Below are positions 55,774 through 64,000 of a stretch of 64,000 nt of DNA, one piece after another. The stretch comes from Phorcus lineatus. Its lineage: Eukaryota > Mollusca > Gastropoda > Trochida > Trochidae. Below the pieces are notes generated by a model. That model did no database searches, had not been told where the DNA came from, and was given only the letters and a program-made list of their open reading frames with translations. The DNA is taken from the NCBI GenBank assembly GCA_921293015.1, contig OV121092.1, positions 44,477,064 through 44,541,063 of the forward strand, written 5' to 3'. The position numbers and the translations under genes were made by a program. Within the stretch, counting starts at the first letter, position 1; every line of letters begins with the position of its first letter.

Positions 55774-58400
55774 TCAGCCCTTCAGTGTAGATAGCACCTC
55801 GTGAGTTAAGGTCTTCACCTTGAGAAGCATTGCATTAAGTATATTTCTCGCAGTCCCAATCATGCGTTCCCACGCACCTCCCATATGAGAAGAGTGAGGA
55901 GCGTTGAACATCCAAGTAACACCATTCTCATACAGAAAACTGTGTATTGGACCATCCTCAACATTCACTGCACTGATGTCGAGAGGTTCAGTACAGCCAA
56001 CAAAGTTTGTCCCACGGTCAGAACGGAACTGTTTCACAGCCCCACGAAGAGCAAGAAATCGACGGAGACAGTTTATGAAGGAAGAACTTGACATCTCTTC
56101 CACCAAGTCAATGTGTACAGCACGAATCACCAGGCAGGTGAAAAGTATCGCCCAACGTTTCGTATTTGCTGCTCCGCCCCTCGTCCGACGTGTCACTATC
56201 TCCCAAGGGCCGAAGGCATCTACACCGACAAACGTGAAAGGTGGGCACTGAGTGATTCTGTCTATGGGTAGATCTGACATCATTTGTGTCTCAGGTTTAC
56301 ATCGAAGTTTTCTGCATATCACACACTTGCTGATGACTGATGATACAAGTCTCTTTGCTCCAACAATCCAATAACCTCCAGATCTGAGTGCACCTTCTGT
56401 GAAGTGTCTGCCCTGGTGATATACCTTCTTGTGGAAGTGTCGAACGAGAAGTCTTGCCACATGATGATTTTTTGGGATAATAATTGGTCTAACCTCCTTG
56501 ATAGAAAGTTTGCTGTTTTTCAATCTTCCGCCAACCCTGAGGATTCCATGTTCATCCAAGATTGGTGAAAGAGATAAGATTGAACTCTTCCTGGAAAAGT
56601 ATTTGTTTCCAACAGTTTGCAAGCATGTAATCTCATCAGAAAAACATTCCTGTTGCACAAGTCTTAGTATGACACGTTCTGAGTTTTCAAAGTCATCGAC
56701 AGTTTGATATACTCTACACTGGTGCCAACCCTTACATGGTTCCAAAGGAATGTGAAAAGATTTCAGGATATGTCTCAAAAGAGAAATGGTATTGACAAGT
56801 CTCTTCCATGAGGAAAATCTTGAGAAGCGATCTGTGTCAAGATTCCTTTGTTTGCTGTTGATGGATGTTTTAGCCACTGTGACTTCAGGTTTCAATTCCT
56901 TGTCGCTCTCTGGATTTATAAGAGAATATGAAAGATCGTCATCCTTGACAAGGGTTTCATATCTGAGGAAGTCAGGTGCGTTGAGCCACAGACTGTCATG
57001 GAGACGAGACGATGGCAGAGATCTGGTTGCCTGATCTGCGGGATTGATGTCTGTGGATACATAGTTCCATTGGTCAGGATGAGAAGATCGACGTATTCTG
57101 TCTACACGATTTGCTACATACACGTGGAATCTTCTCTTTTCATTGTGAATGTAGCCAAGCACCACACGACTATCTGTATAGAACTTCAGACAGTCTGGTC
57201 TCAGTCTCAACTGTCGAGTCAACATGTCCGCCATTTCCACAGACAACACTGCTGCGCAGAGTTCAAGACGTGGGATTGTGTGCCCGTGACGGGGCGCTAC
57301 CTTTGCTTTGCCATACAGAAAACTCACAGTACTTGAATCGTTGACGTCATAAATCTTGAGATAGGGAACAGCTCCGACCGCTTCCTTTGAGGCGTCTGAG
57401 AACAGATGGATTTCTCTGTGTTCTGCTTGTGAGAATGAATGTTCAGAATACACTCTTGGTATCGCTATATTTTCAAGCGCTGATAGCGATTCACACCAGT
57501 TCCGCCATTCTGACAAGTATTTGGATGGGAGGACTTCATCCCAGTCAGTAGTCAAACCCATTAGTTCTCTCAACAGGAGTCTTCCCTTGATTACCACCGG
57601 CGCAGTAAATCCAATCGGGTCGTAGAGACTATGAATTGTGGACAACACTCCACGTTTGGTAAAGGGCTTTTGTTCAGTGGACACCTGAAATGTGAACGTA
57701 TCCTGAGAGATGTTCCAGGCTAGTCCTAGACTCCTCTGTATCGGAGGAGTATCAGTACTCAAGTCCAAGTCCTTAATGTCTTTGGCTAGATCCTCTGTGT
57801 CAAATGAAGCCAAAACTGTTTGACTATTTGAAGCTATTTTGTGAAGTCGAATGTTTCCTCCCTGCCTCAATTGAGTCTGGGTTCTGTGCACGAGGTCTAT
57901 CGCCATCTCATCTGTGGGAACCGATAGCAGTCCGTCGTCAACATAGAAGTTAGAACGAACAAACTCTTTCACATCATCATCTGCGTTCTCTACAGACTTC
58001 CTGAGGCCATATGTAGCGACGGCCGGAGATGGTGAGTTTCCAAATACGTGAGTGGTCATTCGATACTCTATCATTTCTTGATTTGGGTCATTGTCCTTGT
58101 ACCAAATAAACCTGAGAAAGTCACGATGAGAGGGCTTGACCTTGAAACAATAGAACATTTGTTCTATGTCAGCAATTACTGTGACAGACTCAGTCCGGAA
58201 TCTTAGAAGGATACCCAGCAGATTGTTTATCATGTCAGGTCCTGTCATAAGCACATTATTGAGTGAGAGACCGTTGTATTTTGCCGACGAGTCGAACACA
58301 CCTCTTATACATCCTGGTTTCTTGGCGTTGTAAACTCCAAACAAGGGTAGGTACCAGCACCCCTTATCCTTCGGTATTGCTGTAGCAACCTCAGCATGAC
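55774..58400 (-). pseudogene. pol: BEL/Pao pol: reverse transcriptase, RNase H and integrase
   Basis: The main frame (856 codons from a TTG at 58344) extends upstream in frame to about 58400, where a LINE fragment cuts it from the protease. Numbering from 58344: RT with catalytic D59 and YVDD at 134-137; RNase H with D317, E361, D391 and D437; integrase zinc-binding H643 with C674 and C677; DDE triad D709, D776 and E826. All catalytic residues are present. The product would copy the element RNA and insert the cDNA. It lacks its own start, being part of a gag-pol polyprotein, and loses the integrase tail to a frameshift at 55774-55785. Confidence 0.95.
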
Positions 58401-58401
58401 C

Positions 58402-58600
58402 TTTGTCAAAGTCAAAGTCAAAGAAGTTTATTGTACTTAAGGCCTCCGGCCCATATACAAGTGATACAATTTTACAGTGGGTACTAACATAATTATTAAC
58501 ATTAAATAGCAGAATTCACAATTCAGTTATTAATTTGTCTCTTAATATAACAGCATGATTTACGAAAAGGGCTAGATTACGATGTACTTTTTCGACTTTT
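58402..58600 (-). mobile_element. LINE 3' fragment nested in the BEL/Pao pol
   Basis: On the - strand it holds a short remnant of a LINE C-terminus (NLALFVNHAVILRDKL), then GGGCCGGAGGCC (58441-58452 on +), a CAATAAAC signal and a TTTGACTTTGAC tail. The pol reading resumes right after the tail at 58400, and the protease frame ends in the A-rich junction near 58593-58605. A-rich flanks obscure the target-site duplication. The GGGCCGGAGGCC block is shared with the LINE at 29900-30175. Confidence 0.85.
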
Positions 58601-59761
58601 TTTTGACATGAATGTTATCATGTGCTCACGTTTGATAGGATCCTTTCGCAGACTCTTGTCCAACAGCTGTGCTCGATGTAGAGCTTGTGGTTTGTTACAT
58701 GGAAGTATCTGTCTGTCTGGTCTAAAGGGAAGAGGTGCAGTCCAAAACCCATCACAGTCTCTTGAAAACTCTGAGTCCATGAGTCTTAAGAACTGTTTGT
58801 CCTCAACAGAAGGACCTTGTGTTTCATCAAGGTCAGTTTTGATGAAAATGTCCTGAAAGTCTCTCTTTTCTCTCACTTCAAAGTTGTTTGTGCATGGTGG
58901 CATAATAGAAGTGCGACCATCCTTAAGAACATGAGTTTTCCTAACAATGACATCTTCCAGTTGATGGACCTTTCCAAGGCAAACCTCGCCGACAATAACC
59001 CAGCCCAGATACATCTTCTGAGCATAGGGGGCATTTGATGGTCCGAGACGCTGGTCCAGAACATGGTGAGCAGTAGGGAGATCCCGACCTATCAGAAGCA
59101 AGACATCCGCTTGTGAATCAACAGGCGGTATGAACTCCGCAATATCTCTCAGGTGTGCGTGATATTCGGCTGCCGCAGGTGTGGGTATTTCATCCCGCAC
59201 ATTTGGGTTTTCATTGCACTCGATAAGTGTAGGTAAGTGCAATGAGTTGGAAGCGTCTAAGCTCTGAACCATGTAACCTGATGCTCGCCTACCTGACATT
59301 GTGGCTGAACCATTGCAAGATGAGAGTGTGTATTCTATCTCTTGTCCATGTTCACTGAAAGCATTGAAAAATTCTGATCTTGCAAGGGATTTGTTGCTTT
59401 GATCGTCTAGAATTGCATAGGTAGTGAGAGATTGATCTGGTCTGTCAATAGGGAAAACTTTCACCAAAACAGTTTTTGAACACGATTTACCACCAGTTAA
59501 ATTTTCACAAATTTGAGTGCAAGTGGAAGTAATAGAATTAGGTCTGTCTCCTGGCATCACACACTTTTCCTCCCCTCCATACTTCCTTGAGGGTGGTTGA
59601 GGATTAGCTGATTTACCTGAGATGTCATTGTCTGGTTGTATGTGCAATGCTGTAGCATGTTTTTCACTTTTACAGAAGAAACATACCACTTTTTCCTCAC
59701 AAGTGCGTGCAGAATGTACAGTGCTCTCACAACATCGGAAGCATATTTTTTTGATTCGCAA
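58577..59761 (-). pseudogene. BEL/Pao zinc knuckles and aspartic protease region
   Basis: A 394-codon frame. Residues 7-21 form a CX2CX5HX4C zinc knuckle and 27-40 a CX2CX4HX4H-like one, the nucleocapsid part of gag. From about residue 96 comes the Pao-type protease: VLVKVFPIDRP, then YAILDDQSNKSL in place of the common D-S/T-G triad, LLIGRDLP and LGWVIVGEVCLG. The region between protease and RT (HRAQLLDKSLRKDPIKREHM) is cut by the LINE insertion. The first codons overlap the preceding gag piece in another frame, with a frameshift in the A7 tract near 59750. Confidence 0.92.
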
Positions 59762-60255
59762 GGAAATCTCTTCTGTCTTTGATTGGCAATCGACGAAAGC
59801 CCTTGCAGTAATTTAGAGTGTGTCCTTCTGACGCTCCATGATAAGGGCAAAGTCTAACACAGACCTTATCACTCTGTTCTCTCGAGACATCTGTCTTCTT
59901 AGAGTTAAGTTTGTAGTCTGTCTGTATCCGGGATGTGCTTTGGTGGGGTGTCACTTTCCTTGTGCCGGTCACAGCTGGTTGTGCGTCATACACAAAGCTT
60001 GGATCATTCCTAATACTTGCCTGACGACAAAGAATATCTGAAAATACTTTGAAAGGAGGATATGCAACATTGTGTTGCTCTTTGTATTTTACGGCTTCAC
60101 TTGTCCATCTCTCTTGGAGACCATAGGGAGTTTACAGACTATTGGTGACACGCCTGCAGATGAGTCATAGTATGCCAGTAGAGTTGAGTACCTAGGACTA
60201 CATTTCACAGACTCGATCTCTGACACGATATCTGCCAAATCAAACAGTTTCTCCT
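59729..60255 (-). pseudogene. BEL/Pao gag, C-terminal half
   Basis: From about 60252 the gag frame reads KLFDLADIVSEIESVKCSPR, then YSTLLAYYDSSAGVSPIVCK. It shifts near 60124 and continues GLQERWTSEAVKYKEQHNVA to RNDPSFVYDAQ and LCPYHGASEGHTLNYCKGFR. This is the part of gag before the zinc knuckles. Two frameshifts (near 60124 and 59750) break it. Confidence 0.85.
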
Positions 60256-61630
60256 ATACTCCACTCAGTACTACAAACAACACAACAATATTTGGGACAT
60301 CATGTGCGGTGCACTCCGTTTATTCTGTACAACACATTACAGTCGTCATCATCATCAATACATCATCATCGTCATCGTCATCATCATCACATCCCATCAC
60401 AACATAGTCTAACGTCATCATCTTGACGTAATTCCCGGTTAATGGCACTGTCATAAGACTCCCACGTATTATCATGGCTCGTCAGCACTATCACACAAAT
60501 ACTCGCACGTATTATCATGGCTCGTCAGCACACACATTATACAAATACACACACGTATTATCATAGCTCGCCAGCACACATATTTTACAAATACCCACGC
60601 GTGTTATCATTGCTCGCCAGCACACATTATACAAATACCCACACGTGTTATCATAGCTCGCCAGCACACACATTATACAAATACTCACACATATCATCAT
60701 AGCTCGCCAGCACACATATTATCATAGCTCGCCAGCACACATATTATACATATACCCACACGTATTATCATAGCTCGCCAGCACACACATTATACAAATA
60801 CTCACACGTATTATCATAGCTCGCCAGCACACATATTATACAAATACACACATGTATTATCATAGCTCGCCAGCACACACATACAAATACCCACACGTTT
60901 TTTCATAGCTCGCCAGCACACATATTATACAAATACTCACACGTATTATCATAGCTCGCCAGCACACATATTATACAAATACTCACACGTATTATCATAG
61001 CTCGCCAGCGTACACATTATGCAAACACTCACACGTACTATCATGACTCATCTGCGGAAATATACAATCAAATCCACGTAATATCATGGTTCGTCAGCCC
61101 ATATATACAAATACTCACACGTACTATCATGACTCATCAGCGGAAATATACAATCAAATGCACGTAATATCATGGTAAGTCAGCCCATATATACAAATAC
61201 TCACACGTATTATCTCGGCTCGCCAGCCATAAATCAAAAGAACATATTTACAAACATACCATCATGGCTCGTCAACAAGAACAATGTATAACTCGCAAGT
61301 ATTATCATGACTTGCCAACCCAAATAACATACAAATACCACACGTATTATGATGCCTCGTCTGAACAGACTATAACAATCTTCATATTTGTCAGAACCCA
61401 CTTTCAAACTGTTATCCACCGAATTAAACAGATACAATATGTATCGACACCGGTCAAAACCTGACTCGAGCTACACCGCAACTGAGAATGCGCTTACAAT
61501 TCGCGCCTTTACTTATATACTCATGATAACGTCCTCTAGTGGACATCCTCACCTGACCATATAGTACTTTCCTACGCCAGGAGAAAATAATTTCATTCTA
61601 ATTCGTACCTCAAACGAAAGAAATTATATT
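60248..61630 (-). mobile_element. Insertion of about 1.3 kb in gag, carrying a minisatellite
   Basis: Gag is interrupted between GRDHAK (near 61630) and KLFDLAD (near 60252). The best-defined ends are 8-bp inverted repeats TTTCTCCT (60248-60255) and AGGAGAAA (61579-61586). On the - strand the insert has a TATA box (TATATAAG, 61519-61512), a 46-bp minisatellite and an AATAAA (60324-60319), like a small transcription unit or a solo-LTR-like element. A TCATCA microsatellite lies at about 60335-60390. Exact borders and class are uncertain. Confidence 0.7.
60455..61250. repeat. Minisatellite, about 46-bp unit, roughly 16-18 copies
   Basis: The unit starts CACGTATTATCATAGCTCGC and continues CAGCACACATATTATACAAA and TACTCA. 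Copies of the CGT landmark are at 60508, 60554, 60600 and 60644, a period of 44-46 bp, continuing with drift and some truncated units past 61200. Cysteine-rich frames on the - strand come only from the repeat. Confidence 0.92.
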
Positions 61631-62924
61631 TTGCATGATCTCTACCTGAAAGCTTGGGGAAATGAAAGAGTTTTCTTTTAAGCTCTGATTCGACTAACTC
61701 CGGACTACCATATCTGTTCTCAAGTCGTTCCCATATCTTGTCTAGGGCTCGAACAGGGTCATATGCATTAGCAGCCCGTATGCTTGCTGCTTGTTTACTG
61801 GAGTCAGGACCCAGCCACTTCACTAGTAAATCCATCTCTTCATGAGCAGAAACCCCAAGGTCTCGCACAATTGAGTTAAAACTGTTTTGCCATGTAACAA
61901 AATATTCTGGTTTGTCATTAAATTTACTGAATCTTGACAAAAGCAGATCCTTTTTCATTAGGTATTTAGAAAGTTCAGCGCAAAGGTTGAATTGATTAGA
62001 GTTATGAAGAACAGGTTTTGGCACATTTGGGATGTATGGCTGAGCACCGGGGTTGAGACTGCTGTTCATAACGGGCTCAACGTCACTGATCCTTTGAGTA
62101 ACTTCATCCTGAAGTACATGCTGAGGAACAATAGGGACATTGTGATTGTTATTGACATGATTACCAGTCGTTTCATAGTTACTGTTTTGTCTCTGGTAGA
62201 CTGTGTGGTCACTGTGGAGTTGCTGCTGTGCTTGAGATATTTCTTGTTTCAGAACACTCTTTTGTGTTTCTACAAACTTTTCCATTTGTCTGATTTTTGC
62301 TGATATTTCTGATTTTTGATCCCTGTCTACCTTTATCAAACTTTGCATGGCGTCAAGTTCAACTTGAGCTTCCTCTGCCTCACATTGTGAAGCCAGGAGC
62401 TTCCTACTGATTTCCAGCTCTGTTTGCTGTCTTTGAAGTTCAGATTCTCTTTCAGCAAATTTTAGTCTTGTCTTAGCAGCCTCTGCCTTAGCACGCTGTT
62501 TCATTAAAAGGGAACTGACACTGGAATGACGAGAATTCTTGCTTCCTATCATTGACACAGATTCAATATTGTCAATATCTGTAAGGCTCCTGATACGATC
62601 ATTTAGTATTTTCATATATTTCTGTACTTTATTCAACACATCGTCATTTATGTTCTGCTGTTCTGTTTCTGTAGCCATGCTTTCTACAGTTCTGGTACGT
62701 TGCAAATAGGTTACAAATTCTGTGTTTACATTTGAATATTCTTTGTATTTTGAATCTATATAGTTGCGATATTCCCGTAACTGATGAACCTCTGTTACTG
62801 TTTCGGATTCAGCAATCACATCGTCTATTTGTTTATCTAACCTCAAGAGTCCACTCACGTACACAGATACCCTGTCATGATACAAATCAACGGCCTTGCC
62901 TGTCAAATTCCTAGCACGAGACAT
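61593..62924 (-). pseudogene. gag: BEL/Pao gag, N-terminal half
   Basis: An open frame of 443 codons from an ATG at 62924 (MSRARNLTGKAVDLYHDRVS); a TTG-initiated version would begin 4 codons earlier. Residues about 140-240 are a long Glu/Lys/Gln-rich coiled coil. Then comes the capsid-like gag domain typical of BEL/Pao (SRFNDKPEYFVTWQNSFNS-like region, WLGPDSSKQAASIRAA, DKIWERLENRYGSPELVESE). The frame is cut after GRDHAK by the minisatellite-bearing insertion and ends 11 codons later. It would form the particle that packages the element RNA. Confidence 0.9.
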
Positions 62925-63071
62925 GTTGAATATCAAATTGACAAGTGTTCATGTAAGTGCGTTGTGGTATTGAAGCACCGAATCAAAATGTCACTATTGC
63001 AAAACACAAATCAGCGGTGAATGGAATCGGGCGAATCCATGCCGAGAATTCACGATGCACTTCTTTTACTA

Positions 63072-63444
63072 TGATGACACAAGCACTGTTCGTAATTCAA
63101 ATGTTTTATCATCAGACAACCTCAGAAATAAGTAATTACACAAGTGGAGGGTAAAAGAAGTGTGCGCTTACAGGCATAAAGTTGCAACAGCGTAAGTATT
63201 GTGGCTGTATTAGTTCTTTGATTCGCCATGTGCGTTTTGAACACCGGAAACGACAAACAAAAAAGGTAGATAACTCTAACTGAACAGTGAAACTGGTTCC
63301 CCGGTAAGAAGCGCTCACATCATTTGCGCTATGAGTAACATCTAACATAAAATGGAGGGATGCGCCCGTAAAATAATCAAGTGTCGATAAGTAATTAGAC
63401 AAAGTTTGTGGTGCACGTATTAAGAGTCCTCATGGGCCACAACA
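63072..63444 (-). repeat. 5' LTR of the BEL/Pao element
   Basis: 373 bp, the same as 54781-55153 except at 63105, 63166 and 63184. The 147-bp leader before the gag ATG (62924) follows it. I do not see a standard TGG-starting primer-binding site next to its inner border. Confidence 0.95.
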
Positions 63445-63452
63445 GGAGAGTA
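63445..63452. repeat. Target-site duplication, right copy
   Basis: GGAGAGTA directly after the LTR, matching 54773-54780. Confidence 0.75.
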
Positions 63453-64000
63453 TCATCGTAGTAATTGTACTCTTAAGTTTCACATGAAGCATGAAACGTA
63501 TTTCGTATAAACGTGAAATTCATTTATTATGTCCTATCATTAAAGTCGTTTGATTCAGAAAAACAATCAAGAAAAAATCCGCCAACGACATTAACAGACT
63601 ACAAGTCATCGCAAGGTCTTTTTTACCTCGCGGTACTGCATCAAATACAAAGATATACTTCATGAAGAGCAAAATAAGGGTGTTTGTATACAAAGATAGC
63701 TTAGCATGACAGGAAGCCATTTGCGGATAAACAAGTTATGTTCATTTGTTTCCGCTCACCAAATCAGATGTCCGTATTTTGTGATTGTAATCTCTGAAGG
63801 TGATTTATGTGGAAATTCATGTGAAATGAGGAATTGGTTTAGCAACAAATCAATAACATGGTTCAGGTTCGAGGTCAAAAGGATATATTTTATAACTCTG
63901 TGAGAGTTTACTAAGGTTTTTGCATATTTCTCATTATTCAATGTATCTTACTTGATGGAAGATTAGTTATATAAAGATTCATAAAACGTCGTCAACTTCA
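63453..64000. other. Right flank of the retrotransposon, no gene recognised
   Basis: No recognisable exon or repeat; short overlapping frames only. Confidence 0.4.

Larger units (their letters stand above)
54781..63444 (-). mobile_element. BEL/Pao LTR retrotransposon, complete with both LTRs but defective inside
   Basis: An 8.66-kb element on the - strand. Order from its 5' end: LTR (63444-63072), gag, zinc knuckles, aspartic protease, reverse transcriptase, RNase H, integrase, polypurine tract, LTR (55153-54781). The RT motif YVDD and the Pao-type protease and integrase regions place it in BEL/Pao. The sequence GGAGAGTA occurs immediately outside both ends (54773-54780 and 63445-63452), a target-site duplication of 6-8 bp depending on where the LTR border is drawn. 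Gag is split by an insertion of about 1.3 kb, pol by a LINE fragment, and there are frameshifts near 60124, 59750 and 55780. It cannot encode a full polyprotein. Confidence 0.96.

Noticed and set aside
55885..57344. + strand frames opposite pol
   Set aside because: Shadows of the conserved BEL/Pao coding sequence on the - strand.
60515..60715. Cysteine-rich repeat protein on either strand
   Set aside because: The frame is open only because of the 46-bp repeat; no start or splice support.
60455..61250. CRISPR-like array
   Set aside because: Units are contiguous tandem repeats without unique spacers, inside a eukaryotic retrotransposon.
54781..63444. Endogenous virus with an envelope gene
   Set aside because: The space between integrase and the 3' LTR is under 200 bp and contains no envelope-like frame; it is an ordinary BEL/Pao retrotransposon.

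Overview
The window looks like AT-rich nuclear DNA from an invertebrate, most likely a marine mollusc and probably a gastropod (inference). The signs are spliced genes with metazoan intron positions, tRNA-derived SINEs whose 3' ends carry a GGCGTTAAAC block and an ACTCACTCAC tail, the 3' ends of several non-LTR retrotransposons, Tc1-like transposons and a BEL/Pao LTR retrotransposon. There are no bacterial operons, CRISPR arrays or functional tRNA/rRNA genes.

The one gene identified with confidence is the 3' two-thirds of the DNA mismatch-repair gene MLH1 on the + strand. Eleven coding exons run from 19330 to 37078. They correspond to human exons 10 to 19 and encode 446 residues ending in the family's C-terminal FERC. 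All splice phases agree. Eight of the eleven exons have the same length as their human counterparts or differ only slightly (94, 154, 109, 64, 165, 93, 111 and 171 bp). The human exon 12 region is split in two by an extra intron. I could not find the N-terminal ATPase exons upstream in the window.

Region by region: 1-19.3 kb is mainly repeats (a small palindromic MITE, a 76-bp tandem repeat, an old array with a period near 190 bp, SINEs, MITE-like copies and a decayed Tc1-like transposase), with one unidentified candidate terminal exon at 13.7 kb. 19.3-37.1 kb is MLH1, whose introns hold a MITE copy, a six-unit array of about 164 bp, a 13-unit 46-bp minisatellite and several LINE/SINE pieces. 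One LINE with a clear 13-bp target-site duplication sits 3 nt from the splice acceptor AG of the exon equivalent to human exon 18. 37.1-53 kb is mostly non-coding and contains an 88-bp tandem array just past MLH1, a full-length SINE with target-site duplication, a second decayed Tc1-like element and an old direct segmental duplication (about 43.3-46.9 kb and 50.0-51.3 kb). 53.2-54.2 kb holds two fragments of LINE reverse-transcriptase C-termini on the - strand.

54781-63444 is a whole BEL/Pao LTR retrotransposon on the - strand, with two 373-bp LTRs differing at 3 positions, gag, zinc knuckles, protease, reverse transcriptase/RNase H and integrase. The interior is broken: an insertion of about 1.3 kb carrying a 46-bp minisatellite interrupts gag, a LINE 3' end interrupts the protease/RT junction, and there are at least three frameshifts. 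Near-identical LTRs around such a damaged interior suggest that a defective copy was mobilised in trans, or that the damage is very recent.

I see no convincing new multi-gene system. The most interesting items are the LINE at the MLH1 splice acceptor, the defective but apparently young BEL/Pao element with its minisatellite cargo, and the layered repeats in the MLH1 introns.
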